64,000 nt of DNA. It comes from Gammaproteobacteria bacterium (ex Lamellibrachia satsuma). GTDB taxonomy: Bacteria > Pseudomonadota > Gammaproteobacteria > Chromatiales > Chromatiaceae. Location of the stretch: NCBI GenBank assembly GCA_019623805.1, contig CP053680.1, positions 1,054,001 through 1,118,000 on the forward strand, read 5' to 3'. Below, piece by piece: positions 56,379 through 64,000 of this stretch. Positions within the stretch are counted from its first letter, which is position 1, and each line of letters begins with the position of its first letter. The notes beneath the pieces were generated by a model. It had not been told where the DNA came from. It did no database searches and worked only from the letters and a program-made list of their open reading frames with translations. A program made the position numbers and the translations under genes.

Positions 56379-57134
56379 TCAGACAGTCTGTTTACGGCGG
56401 CGAATGCTACCCAACCCAAGGAGGCCGGCGCCAAACAACAGGAGAACCGAAGGCTCTGGAGTCGGTATCGTTGATCTAGTCAGAGATCCGGAGAAAAAGA
56501 TTTGATCCGGGGAAGCATCATCGGCCTGCGTAAGATAAAAACCACCCACAGGTGGGATATCGGTCATCAGCACCAGTTCGATGAACGCCTGCTCACCCAC
56601 AGCAAGAGTGAAATCCCAACCCATGGCCATGGAGACATCATCCGGTGGTGTGAGGGTTTGATCATCGTTCCAGTCATAGAACACCTGATTATCCAGAAAC
56701 ACATCCCCCGGGTACGACGGACTGTAACTATTCTCAATATTCCAGTAGATATCGCCGGTATATGACACACCTGCAGACCCATTGGTGGGTGACCCCCAAC
56801 CAGGCTCGTCGATCTCCCAGGACTGACCAGCCACTGGTGCCCCGTTAGCCCACCCGGTTTCGTTGAAAGGCGTATTAATCGCCTGATCAATCTCATGGTC
56901 AAACCAAGCGCCGAAAAAGTGATCCCCGGTTCCGGTAATGGTTGCAGTAACTATACCCAGTCCGGTAACCATATCGAATCCACTGACGTCAACACCAGCA
57001 GGCACGGCTGCAGCGCTGAAAGTCCCATCGACATTGAAAGCGAAGTCTTTCAGATCAACCTCTGCATGGGAGGAAAAGGCAGCCAGCCCCAGGACCGAAG
57101 CCATAATCCATGCGGAATATCTATGTTTCATCAT
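56379..57134 (-). CDS. PEP-CTERM sorting-domain protein
   Basis: The 251-residue product starts at a double ATG (57134/57131) with GGAGG about 10 nt upstream. It has a Sec signal (WIMASVLGLAAFSSHA), a beta-rich central domain with TGLGIVTATITG and repeated Asp/Trp/Tyr motifs, and a C-terminal PEP-CTERM tripartite signal: TPEPS, a hydrophobic helix (VLLLFGAGLLGLG) and the basic end SIRRRKQTV. Established: PEP-CTERM proteins are recognised by an exosortase (EpsH/XrtA type), cleaved near the PEP motif and delivered to the surface or exopolysaccharide matrix. The exosortase gene is not in this window. A well-placed sigma-54 element lies 60 bp upstream. The central domain is not assigned to a known family. 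Confidence 0.9.
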   Translation of the reverse strand: MMKHRYSAWIMASVLGLAAFSSHAEVDLKDFAFNVDGTFSAAAVPAGVDVSGFDMVTGLGIVTATITGTGDHFFGAWFDHEIDQAINTPFNETGWANGAPVAGQSWEIDEPGWGSPTNGSAGVSYTGDIYWNIENSYSPSYPGDVFLDNQVFYDWNDDQTLTPPDDVSMAMGWDFTLAVGEQAFIELVLMTDIPPVGGFYLTQADDASPDQIFFSGSLTRSTIPTPEPSVLLLFGAGLLGLGSIRRRKQTV

Positions 57135-57193
57135 CTTATTATCGCCTCCCGACGCTGGATATAAATGTTTTGCAGTAGATAATTTAAGTTCGT

Positions 57194-57209
57194 AGCAAGA
57201 TTTGAACCA
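57194..57209 (-). promoter_or_regulatory. Sigma-54 (-24/-12) promoter of the PEP-CTERM gene
   Basis: The minus-strand TGGTTCAAATCTTGCT has TGG and TTGCT with GG and GC exactly 10 nt apart, matching 9 of 12 consensus positions. The start of transcription would fall near 57184, 50 nt before the ATG, an ordinary leader length. Established knowledge: PEP-CTERM regulons in several Proteobacteria depend on RpoN with PrsK/PrsR-type regulators, which supports this assignment. Confidence 0.5.
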
Positions 57210-57416
57210 GGCATTTTCGATGCGCGCTTAACTTTTTGTATTTTTTAATAATTTAACATTAATTAAGATTTTTTATCCTATTTGATTTCCTGCCAAAAAT
57301 GAAATCTGTAAAATATTTCGACAGTAAAAAAATAGGTAAAAGGCTAAAGGTCAAAGGTGGAAGGAGGTCGTGCCAACGGATGGGCCGGACTCTGTCGTGA
57401 CTGTCCTTGGTTGCAT

Positions 57417-57446
57417 GTAGGCCGGTTCAAGCGCAACGGAACCGGC
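57417..57446 (+). repeat. REP-like unit 1 (GTAGGCCGG type)
   Basis: The unit gtaggccggttcaagcgcaa...accggc has imperfect GCCGGTTC/GAACCGGC-type arms around CAAGCGCAAC. It is the partner of the unit at 57474-57503, in inverted orientation, and resembles the palindrome at 61912-61938. Confidence 0.65.
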
Positions 57447-57473
57447 AGTTACAACCGTTCATCAAGGCTGAAT

Positions 57474-57503
57474 GCCCGATCCGCTGCGCTTGATCGGGCC
57501 TAC
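57474..57503 (-). repeat. REP-like unit 2 (GTAGGCCCG type)
   Basis: On the minus strand it reads gtaggcccgatcaagcgcag...gatcgggc, with an 8-bp stem GCCCGATC/GATCGGGC. Together with unit 1 it forms a head-to-head pair of the kind found in bacterial interspersed mosaic elements. Confidence 0.65.
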
Positions 57504-57535
57504 GCGCTTTCACCTTTGACCTTTAGCCTATCTTT

Positions 57536-58390
57536 TCAGCGAAGATTCTGCTTATAAGACGGTATATCGGCATTCAATGCCTTGGAAAAGTTGGAGAAGT
57601 CCATGGTCACTGAGGCCAGTTCGACCCCTTCGAAGTTGGTATTGGTGACATCGGCACTGCGCATCACGGTGCCCCCCATCACTGCATGAGAGAGATCGGC
57701 GCCGGAAAGATTGACATTTCTCATCACACAATCCTCGGCGGAGATATTGCGCAGATGAGCGCCACTCAGGTTGGCTCCTTCCAGATTAGCCAGATTGATG
57801 GCGCTGAAACCGTCCCGCTGCTGACTTTCGAGGTTGATCCCACTGAGATCGGCTTTGATCAGGTTGGTGTCGTTCAGATGGGCATCCCTGAAATCGGCAT
57901 TGGAGAGATCAGCCCGGCGCAGATTGGCCTTGATGAAGAGCGCATCGTGGGCCACGCTGCCTGATAGATTGGCCTCCTGAAAATCAGCATCACACATATC
58001 CGCACGGCTCAGGTCGGCACCTGACAGGTTGGCCCCGCGAAACATCCCGTTGCGCAGGTCAGCACCTCTCAGATCGGCGCCGGTGAGATCGGCCCCTTCC
58101 AGCACCGCCGCATTGGCGCGAACATGACTACCGAAACGCGCCTGAATCAGATTTGCGTCCTTCAGACTCGCGCCACTCAGATGTGCATTATTAAATGTTG
58201 CACCCTGCAGATCGGCACCACTCAGATCAGCATCGATCAACTCGGCAGAGTTGAATCGCACACCCCGCAGATCCCTGTTTCTTAAATCTGCCGCCTCCAG
58301 ATCCATCTCCCGCAGGTCTGCACCGGCCAGCGTTTCGAGTTCGAGACTGGCAATCACTTCACCCGACGCTTTATTTTTGATTTCCAGCAT
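57536..58390 (-). CDS. Pentapeptide-repeat protein
   Basis: The product has 284 residues from ATG 58390, preceded by GGAG at 5 nt; ATG 58402 would add four residues (MEKK) but has a weak site. After a short start (MLEIKNKASGEVIASLE) nearly the whole chain is tandem A(D/N)Lxx pentapeptides, for example GADLRGADLRNGMFRGANLS, predicted to form a right-handed quadrilateral beta helix. There is no signal peptide or membrane segment, so it is probably cytoplasmic. Established: some pentapeptide-repeat proteins mimic DNA and protect gyrase (Qnr, MfpA), but most have no known function and nothing here indicates a gyrase role. It is divergent from the RND gene, with 175 bp between the starts. Confidence 0.9.
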   Translation of the reverse strand: MLEIKNKASGEVIASLELETLAGADLREMDLEAADLRNRDLRGVRFNSAELIDADLSGADLQGATFNNAHLSGASLKDANLIQARFGSHVRANAAVLEGADLTGADLRGADLRNGMFRGANLSGADLSRADMCDADFQEANLSGSVAHDALFIKANLRRADLSNADFRDAHLNDTNLIKADLSGINLESQQRDGFSAINLANLEGANLSGAHLRNISAEDCVMRNVNLSGADLSHAVMGGTVMRSADVTNTNFEGVELASVTMDFSNFSKALNADIPSYKQNLR

Positions 58391-58481
58391 TTTTTTCTCC
58401 ATTTTTTACCGTATCACTGTTTTTCCTATTTGGAAGCATAGTCCCAGCCTCTACCCTCTGGAAGACTTTATCCATTCAAGA

Positions 58482-58493
58482 TGATCATGATCA
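58482..58493. promoter_or_regulatory. Perfect 12-bp palindrome between divergent genes
   Basis: tgatcatgatca lies about midway between the pentapeptide start (58390) and the RND start (58566). It could be an operator for either gene. It is short, built of two GATC-containing halves, and might be chance. Confidence 0.2.
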
Positions 58494-58565
58494 ACAGAAG
58501 AAGGCTATCAACAACTATACTTTCCCGTAGATAGTGCGTTTTTCGCAGTCTGTGGAAAGTCCTCA

Positions 58566-61500
58566 ATGACAAAAAAAACATCACCCAGATTTCGATCGCG
58601 TCGACCGGCTCTTAACCATGCTGCGCTGCCCCATAAGGTTGAGCTGCCACTGGGTATGGCGGGTAATATCGCTCGCACATTCATCGACTCTCCCCTCTCC
58701 CCCCTGTTTCTGCTTGCCTGCCTCTTCATCGGTATCCTGGGCCTGATCTTCACGCCGCGGCAGGAGGATCCCGAGATCCTAGTGCCGATGATCGATATCT
58801 TCGTCAGTTATCCCGGCGCCTCCTCAGATCAGGTCGCCAGCCTGGCTACCGATCCACTTGAACGCATGATGAGCGAGATACCCGGTACCAAGCACATCTA
58901 CTCAGCCAGCGAACGTGAACGGGCCATCGTCACCGTCCGATTCAAGGTCGGGGAGAAGCTCGGCCCCTCTATCGTCAAGGTGCATGACAAGATCCAGTCA
59001 AACCTCGACAAGATGCCCCCCGGCGTGGCGATGCCTCTAGTAAAACCCAAAGGCATCGATGACGTTCCGGTGGTTACCGTTACCCTCTGGTCTGAGGAGA
59101 TGAGAGGCGTCGATCTGCGTGCCCTCGCCTTCGATGTGCTGCAGCGTCTGAAAGAGGTGCCCGATACGGGACAGGGTTTCGTGGTCGGCGGACAGGCGCG
59201 TCAGGTACGCATCGAGGTCCTGCCCGAACGGCTTGCGGGTCACGGCATCAGTATGGACTCGGTAGCCAATACGATCCGCACCGCCAACATCGAGCAGAGC
59301 TCCGGCTCGTTGGAGATCAGCGATACCCACTATAGAGTCACAGCCGGTCAATTTCTCAAAAATGCCGCTGATGTGGCAAAACTGGTGGTAGGCAGCCATT
59401 TCGGCAAACCCGTCTATGTCCATGATGTGGCGAATGTGTTCGATGACGCAGAAGAGACCCAACGCATGGTCAGCTTCATCAGTGGCACCGCCTTGCCCGA
59501 TGAGGCAATCCACACTGAAGGCGCAGCCGCGGTCACCATCGCCGTTGCAAAAAAAGAGGGAACCAACGGTGTCGCCGTAGCTGATGCACTGCTGGATAAA
59601 TTAGAGCGTCTCAAAGGTCGGCTGATCCCCACCAACGTCAACGCCGAGATCACACGCAACTACGGCAAGACCGCCAATGACAAGGTCAACGAACTGCTCA
59701 TCGCCCTGCTTGAAGCCACCATCGCAGTGAGCATCCTCAGCTGGCTGCTGATCGGCCGTCGCCCGGCGATGGTAGTCATCACCATCATACCTGTGGTCAT
59801 CCTGATCACCATCTGGTCATCCTGGGTAATGGGCTACACCATCAACCGGGTAAGCCTCTTTGCCTTGATCTTCTCCATTGGCATCCTGGTAGACGATGCC
59901 ACTGTGGTGGTGGAGAACATCTTCCGACGCTGGCTGCACGACGATTCAACCAGTAAAGAGATCGCGATTGATGCAGTCCGTGAGGTGGGCAATCCCACGA
60001 TCATCGCCACCCTGACAATCCTCTCCGCCCTGCTGCCGATGGGGTTCGTCAGCGGCATGATGGGGCCCTATATGTTTCCCATTCCCCTGTTCGGATCGGT
60101 GGCCATGATCTTCTCCCTCTTCGCCGCCTTTGTGTTCACCCCCTGGACCGCGCGTCTGATGCGACCCAAACTCGATGCTCTGAAGCGGGCGGAAGAGAAA
60201 GAACGCAAGATCCAGGCCGCCATCGGCAAGCTCTACCGGCATATCATTGAACCCCTGGTTCACAACCGGCATCTGGCAAAGATCTTCCTGATCAGCATAG
60301 TCATCGCCTTCTTCGCAGCCTGCTCCCTCTTCTATTTCAAAGCGGTGACGGTAAAGATGTTGCCGTTCGACAACAAACCGGAATTCAACGTCGTCATCAA
60401 CATGCCGGAAGGCACCGCCCTGCCGGTCACTGCCAATGTGACCCAGCGGCTGGCCCGGCACCTGAAGGGCATCCCCGAGGTTACCGCTCTGCAGACTTAT
60501 ATCGGCACCGCCTCCCCGTTCAACTTCAACGGCATGGTACGCCACTACTATCTGCGTCAGGAACCCTGGCAGGCAGACATTCAGGTGATGCTGATCGACA
60601 AGGATGATCGAAAGCGCAGCAGCCACCAGATCGCCGAAGCGGCCCGGCGCCTGCTGACACCCTTTGCCCAGGAGTTAAACGCCCGCATTTCGGTGGTCGA
60701 GATGCCCCCCGGCCCACCAGTACTGCAGACCGTCGTGGCAGAAGTTTACGGTCCGGATGATCTCACCCGCAAGACCGTCTCAAAAGACCTGGTAGCGATG
60801 TTCGAGGCGGCCCCCAATCTGGTGGACGTCGACTCCTACATCGCCGATGACTATAAACGTTGGCACTTTGCTGTGGATACCGAAAAAGCCACCCGCCGTG
60901 GCGTGCAGGTGGAAACCATCACCCGCAACCTGGACATGGCCCTCGGCGGCTACAAACTGGGTGACGTGAAACGGGGACACGAACTGGAGCCGACCTATCT
61001 GGTCATACAGTTGCCGCTGGCCTCCCGCGCCGAACTGAACCGGCTGGCCAACCTGCCGATCGCCGGAGGAGAGGGCACGACCATTCCACTCTTCGAGCTG
61101 GGCAGATTTGAACTAATAGCGGAAGACCCGATCATCTACCACAAGGATCTGCGCCCCATGGAGTATGTGGTGGGCGAAATGGAGGGCAAACTCGGCGCAC
61201 CACTCTACGGTATGCTCGCGGTGGAGGATCAACTCAAACAGTATGAGACGCCGGATGGGGTTCAGATCAGCGGTACCATGACGGGGCCACCGCAGGACGA
61301 TGCTGTCTCCGGCTTTGAATGGAGCGGCGAGTGGATCATCACCTATGAAACCTTCCGCGACCTCGGGCTTGCCTTCGCTGCAGCACTGGTGTTGATCTAT
61401 ATCCTGCTGGTATGGGAGTTCGGTAACTTCATCCAGCCGGTGATCATCATGGCACCTATCCCGCTGACCCTGATCGGCATCATCCCCGGACACTGGCTGC

Positions 61501-61898
61501 TGGGCGCAGAATTCACCGCCACCTCCATGATCGGCTTTATCGCACTGGCCGGTATCGGTGTGCGCAAATCGATCCTGCTGGTGGACTTCGCCAAGAACGA
61601 GGTCCATCGTGGCGTAAGCATCAAAGAGGCGGTGATGATGGCAGGACAGATCCGTATGCGTCCGATCTGGGTAACCGATCTCACCATGATGGCCGGTGCC
61701 TTCGCCATCCTGTTCGACCCTATCTTCCAGGGTATGGCCATCTCGCTGCTGTTCGGCCCGATCATCGGTATTCCGATGACACTGGCAGTCATTCCGCTTG
61801 GGTGCATATCTGCAGGCAAGGCCTTCTGTGCTGTGGATGACCAAGAAGCAACCTGCTGTGATCTGCCGGAGACGGAGACTATCTTAGAGAAGGAGTAG
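58566..61898 (+). CDS. RND-family efflux permease (HAE1/AcrB-like)
   Basis: The 1,110-residue inner-membrane proton antiporter starts at ATG 58566 with GGAAAG 7-8 nt upstream. After a 35-residue basic, non-signal extension comes TM1 (PLFLLACLFIGILGLIF), then a large periplasmic porter domain (YPGASSDQVASLATDPLE), the TM2-TM6 block, a second porter domain, and a final TM block ending near residue 1075 with a Cys-containing tail. Proton-relay acidic residues are present as Asp443-Asp444 (GILVDDATVVVEN) and the TM10 lysine as Lys1001 (VRKSILLVDFAK). The length fits the family. Established: such pumps export drugs, organic compounds or other small molecules with a membrane-fusion protein and an outer-membrane channel. 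Neither partner gene is adjacent, so the substrate cannot be inferred. Confidence 0.92.
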   Translation: MTKKTSPRFRSRRPALNHAALPHKVELPLGMAGNIARTFIDSPLSPLFLLACLFIGILGLIFTPRQEDPEILVPMIDIFVSYPGASSDQVASLATDPLERMMSEIPGTKHIYSASERERAIVTVRFKVGEKLGPSIVKVHDKIQSNLDKMPPGVAMPLVKPKGIDDVPVVTVTLWSEEMRGVDLRALAFDVLQRLKEVPDTGQGFVVGGQARQVRIEVLPERLAGHGISMDSVANTIRTANIEQSSGSLEISDTHYRVTAGQFLKNAADVAKLVVGSHFGKPVYVHDVANVFDDAEETQRMVSFISGTALPDEAIHTEGAAAVTIAVAKKEGTNGVAVADALLDKLERLKGRLIPTNVNAEITRNYGKTANDKVNELLIALLEATIAVSILSWLLIGRRPAMVVITIIPVVILITIWSSWVMGYTINRVSLFALIFSIGILVDDATVVVENIFRRWLHDDSTSKEIAIDAVREVGNPTIIATLTILSALLPMGFVSGMMGPYMFPIPLFGSVAMIFSLFAAFVFTPWTARLMRPKLDALKRAEEKERKIQAAIGKLYRHIIEPLVHNRHLAKIFLISIVIAFFAACSLFYFKAVTVKMLPFDNKPEFNVVINMPEGTALPVTANVTQRLARHLKGIPEVTALQTYIGTASPFNFNGMVRHYYLRQEPWQADIQVMLIDKDDRKRSSHQIAEAARRLLTPFAQELNARISVVEMPPGPPVLQTVVAEVYGPDDLTRKTVSKDLVAMFEAAPNLVDVDSYIADDYKRWHFAVDTEKATRRGVQVETITRNLDMALGGYKLGDVKRGHELEPTYLVIQLPLASRAELNRLANLPIAGGEGTTIPLFELGRFELIAEDPIIYHKDLRPMEYVVGEMEGKLGAPLYGMLAVEDQLKQYETPDGVQISGTMTGPPQDDAVSGFEWSGEWIITYETFRDLGLAFAAALVLIYILLVWEFGNFIQPVIIMAPIPLTLIGIIPGHWLLGAEFTATSMIGFIALAGIGVRKSILLVDFAKNEVHRGVSIKEAVMMAGQIRMRPIWVTDLTMMAGAFAILFDPIFQGMAISLLFGPIIGIPMTLAVIPLGCISAGKAFCAVDDQEATCCDLPETETILEKE

Positions 61899-61911
61899 TT
61901 TTTCAGATGGT

Positions 61912-61938
61912 GCCGGATCCGCTGCGCTTGATCCGGCC
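61912..61938. repeat. REP-like palindrome after the RND gene
   Basis: gccggatc and gatccggc (8-bp perfect arms) enclose a 10-nt loop (cgctgcgctt). The loop and arms match the REP-like units at 57417-57503. It lies 14 bp after the RND stop codon and may serve as a transcript-end structure. Confidence 0.65.
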
Positions 61939-61966
61939 ACTCACAAACCGTAAATAGAATTAGGAT

Positions 61967-61989
61967 ATGATTTAGAGTATATAAATCAT
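61967..61989. promoter_or_regulatory. Operator-like dyad upstream of the TIR gene
   Basis: The perfect 8-bp arms atgattta/taaatcat are separated by 7 nt in an AT-rich stretch (tatataaatcat) about 75 bp before the TIR start. This is a likely promoter region and a plausible repressor site. Confidence 0.35.
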
Positions 61990-61994
61990 AGCAA

Positions 61995-62012
61995 CTGACT
62001 ATGTTTAGTCAG
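61995..62012. promoter_or_regulatory. Second dyad upstream of the TIR gene
   Basis: The perfect 7-bp arms ctgacta/tagtcag enclose a 4-nt loop, 6 bp from the previous dyad and 49 bp before ATG 62062. It could be an operator or a leader hairpin. Confidence 0.35.
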
Positions 62013-62061
62013 GTTGTTCTGCACTCTATTCTCTTGAGGGATGCATGAGGGTAACTATCGG

Positions 62062-63399
62062 ATGAGCAGACTCAAACTCTTCATCAGCCATAGCTCACGT
62101 CTCGATGACGTGGAGCAGGACCAGCTGGATGCAGACCACAACTGGCAGTTACTGAAAACAACCTGCAAGGCACTGAAAGATGCCTACGGTAAAAGCATCG
62201 ATATTCTTGTCGACCAGGATGAAAAGGGCCTCTATCCAGGATGTGACTGGGAAAGACACCTCAATGAGTGGCTGGCCGAGTGCCATGCGGCAATCATCCT
62301 TTTCTCAAAACGCGCCGCTGAGACCTCACAATGGGTAAAGAAAGAGGCCACCATTCTGACATGGCGAAGAGAGATTGAAAGTAATTTCACGCTGATCCCG
62401 GTCATGTTGAAAGGGCAGGTAAAACAGGCAGATCTTGAACAGGATATCTGGAAGATCCTGCAGGTTGAAAAAAATCAATGCATACAGGATGCCGAAAACT
62501 CTGACGACATTGTCGATGGCGTAAAATTGGCACTTGGCGCACTCGGCGCAGTTAAGACGGATTTCCCGCAAACCCCATTTGAACGAGTTGAGACCCTCGT
62601 CACCAAACTCCTGAAAGAAGGAACCGACAAGCAAAACCTGACAGATGTCTGGAACAGCCTGGAGAAATGTGACATTAAACCTGAATGGAATCCGGATGAG
62701 ATATCCCGGTTTTCCAATGCATTGGCACGATACATGTTGCGGGATTCGCAAACTTGTCTGCAGAACTTCTGGCACATCATCAACAAATTGAAACCCAACC
62801 CGGATAAAGCGCGCGCAAAGGAACTACTCAAGGCAATTCGTGCACTCTGGGTGGATGCCAAGGCAGCAGGACTTATTCCCATATCCCGCAAACAACAGGG
62901 AATGATCGCAATCAATGGCAATCTTTTGCTGGAAGTCTCGAAAGAGCTCAATACTAACCACTACACCCTCGACCGCTATCTGGAGCGCGCCTGGCCGGAA
63001 ACCGATGGGATAAGAACCATTCCAGTCACAAGCACCGATATTGACGAGATACAAAAAGAGATCAGAAAGGAGTTCGGCATGCAAAACACTCCGATTCCTC
63101 CGGAGATTGTGGATCAGTTAATCAATGACTATTCTGACCCTCTGTTCGTCTATCTGCATTGCTCGATAGAAAGTGGGGGCATACCCGATCCACGAGTATT
63201 AAACAAATTCTCCAAGCTTAGAGATACCTACGAAAAGCTGGTTTTTATCTTCGGTACGGGAGAAAAACTGCCTGAAGAGACAAATACAAAGATACTTACT
63301 ATCGCCCCGCCTCTGGACCTTACCCTGGAGGCCACGCAGTTTTTTTACGAAACACAGGCCAAAAAACTGCTGAATAAAAAATATGGAACCCCACCATGA
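62062..63399 (+). CDS. TIR-domain protein, probable NAD-cleaving effector
   Basis: ATG 62062 (445 residues) is preferred: GAGGG lies 10 nt upstream and the product begins directly with the first TIR strand (MSRLKLFISHSS). ATG 62041 would add seven residues but sits directly against GAGGG. The TIR domain covers about residues 1-150, with the conserved helix motif SQWVKKE placing Trp91 and the putative catalytic Glu95 as in NADase TIRs. The remaining 290 residues are mostly helical and then alpha/beta, with no family I can name; they may be an adaptor or effector-associated region. No signal or membrane segment is present, so it is cytoplasmic. The stop overlaps the start of the MoxR gene (ATGA), implying translational coupling. 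Established: bacterial TIRs deplete NAD in antiphage systems. Its partnership with MoxR here is inference. Confidence 0.85.
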   Translation: MSRLKLFISHSSRLDDVEQDQLDADHNWQLLKTTCKALKDAYGKSIDILVDQDEKGLYPGCDWERHLNEWLAECHAAIILFSKRAAETSQWVKKEATILTWRREIESNFTLIPVMLKGQVKQADLEQDIWKILQVEKNQCIQDAENSDDIVDGVKLALGALGAVKTDFPQTPFERVETLVTKLLKEGTDKQNLTDVWNSLEKCDIKPEWNPDEISRFSNALARYMLRDSQTCLQNFWHIINKLKPNPDKARAKELLKAIRALWVDAKAAGLIPISRKQQGMIAINGNLLLEVSKELNTNHYTLDRYLERAWPETDGIRTIPVTSTDIDEIQKEIRKEFGMQNTPIPPEIVDQLINDYSDPLFVYLHCSIESGGIPDPRVLNKFSKLRDTYEKLVFIFGTGEKLPEETNTKILTIAPPLDLTLEATQFFYETQAKKLLNKKYGTPP

Positions 63400-64000
63400 A
63401 ATACGATCCCCGCAAATTCGATCTACCCGAAAATTATATCTTCGAAGGAGAGGGTGAAATCGAGCCTTATCTGTTTTCAGAAGATATCGCCATCGCGGTG
63501 GACGTTGCATTCGCCACCGAGCGCCCGCTTTTAGTCTCAGGCAAACCCGGCAGTGGAAAGAGCCGTCTGGCAGAAGCTGTTGCAGCGCTGAAGAAGTGGC
63601 ACTTTCTCAGTAAAACCATGACTTCCCGCACTCGTCTGGAGGAGCTCACCGTCGAACTGGACCACCTTCGGCGACTGCATGATGCCCACTCCGGCAACGG
63701 CGCTCAGAATGGCAAAAATTCAGCAATGAAACCGGACTGGGCCTACCACAACCCCGGCATCTTCTGGTGGGCGCTCAACCATGAATCGGCAAAATACCGT
63801 GGGGAGGGCCGTAAGGCAGAGACAGGAACAATGGGGCTGACCACCGACTTTCCCGGTACTTTCCGGGAACAGGAAAACAACACGCATCATACCGTGCTGT
63901 TGATCGATGAAATCGACAAGGCGGAACCCGACCTGCCGAATGACCTGCTGGAACCTTTGGACCGCAAAGCCTTCGGCCTGCCGGACGGCAGCAAAATCAT
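63396..64000 (+). CDS. MoxR-family AAA+ ATPase, N-terminal part (runs off window)
   Basis: ATG 63396 overlaps the TIR stop by ATGA. The 201 visible residues start MKYDPRKFDLPENYIFEGEG and contain Walker A GKPGSGKS (49-56) and Walker B LLIDEIDKAEPDLPNDL (Asp171, Glu172), the signature of MoxR ATPases. Between them is an insert with TRLEELTVELD and a Gly/Asn-rich loop. MoxR ATPases remodel partner proteins, commonly with a vWA-domain protein encoded next door. In vWA-MoxR-associated conflict systems, MoxR, vWA and variable effector genes (TIR among them) travel together. The rest of this gene and any vWA partner lie beyond the window. Confidence 0.9.
   Translation, partial: MKYDPRKFDLPENYIFEGEGEIEPYLFSEDIAIAVDVAFATERPLLVSGKPGSGKSRLAEAVAALKKWHFLSKTMTSRTRLEELTVELDHLRRLHDAHSGNGAQNGKNSAMKPDWAYHNPGIFWWALNHESAKYRGEGRKAETGTMGLTTDFPGTFREQENNTHHTVLLIDEIDKAEPDLPNDLLEPLDRKAFGLPDGSKI

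Larger units (their letters stand above)
57341..57529. repeat. Nested inverted-repeat element enclosing a REP pair
   Basis: Perfect 19-bp inverted ends (aggctaaaggtcaaaggtg at 57341-57359, its complement at 57511-57529) bound a 189-bp segment that itself contains two inverted GTAGGCC...-type palindromes. The whole lies between the end of the pentapeptide gene and the promoter of the PEP-CTERM gene. It has the layout of a small non-autonomous mobile element; no target duplication could be established by eye. Confidence 0.6.

Noticed and set aside
59037..59513. Minus-strand frames opposite the RND gene
   Set aside because: These are antisense shadows; the plus strand encodes a complete RND permease.

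Overview
The window looks like the chromosome of a free-living or host-associated environmental gammaproteobacterium. The supporting signs are a PEP-CTERM protein, a Gram-negative RND pump, a lipobox lipoprotein and intergenic palindromes of the REP type starting with GTAG. No rRNA, tRNA, CRISPR array, transposase or phage gene was seen. The taxonomic placement is inference; no marker gene is present.

Positions 1-54905 are almost entirely minus-strand genes for giant secreted proteins. In transcription order, from high to low coordinates, they are: RHS/YD-repeat protein A with an FG-GAP propeller (54905-48006); a 4,362-residue PKD-repeat protein A (47948-34860); a roughly 4,600-residue Ig/cadherin-like protein carrying a complete subtilisin-type protease (34616-20778); a 3,731-residue protein of carboxypeptidase-regulatory-like and Ig-like repeats (20749-9554); and a 442-residue glycine-rich secreted protein (9481-8153). 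After a 779-bp AT-rich gap come RHS protein B (7373-474) and, 12 bp further, the start of PKD protein B, cut by the window edge (461-1). RHS-A/PKD-A and RHS-B/PKD-B are paralogous pairs, so a two-gene module has been duplicated around three other exported proteins. The first five genes have gaps of 28-243 bp and may form one 47-kb transcription unit encoding about 15,400 residues of secreted protein. Each has a plausible N-terminal signal or hydrophobic leader (least clear for the protease giant), and none shows a C-terminal anchor that I recognise.

Positions 54906-58565 hold regulatory and small-gene sequence. The 5' leader of the giant cluster contains a candidate sigma-54 element, a 26-codon leader ORF with a strong ribosome-binding site, and three short hairpins. 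Then come a small lipoprotein flanked by REP-like palindromes, a PEP-CTERM surface protein with a well-placed sigma-54 -24/-12 element, a nested inverted-repeat element containing a REP pair, and a pentapeptide-repeat protein.

Positions 58566-64000 are on the plus strand: an RND-family efflux permease without its partners in view, then a TIR-domain protein translationally coupled (ATGA overlap) to a MoxR-type AAA+ ATPase that runs off the window. The TIR-MoxR pair looks like the start of a TIR/MoxR (possibly vWA) conflict or defence operon.

Taken together, the left part reads as a large surface-structure or host/competitor-interaction locus, possibly co-regulated with PEP-CTERM/exopolysaccharide functions through RpoN. 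The right end reads as a separate defence locus. All functional statements rest on sequence patterns read by eye.
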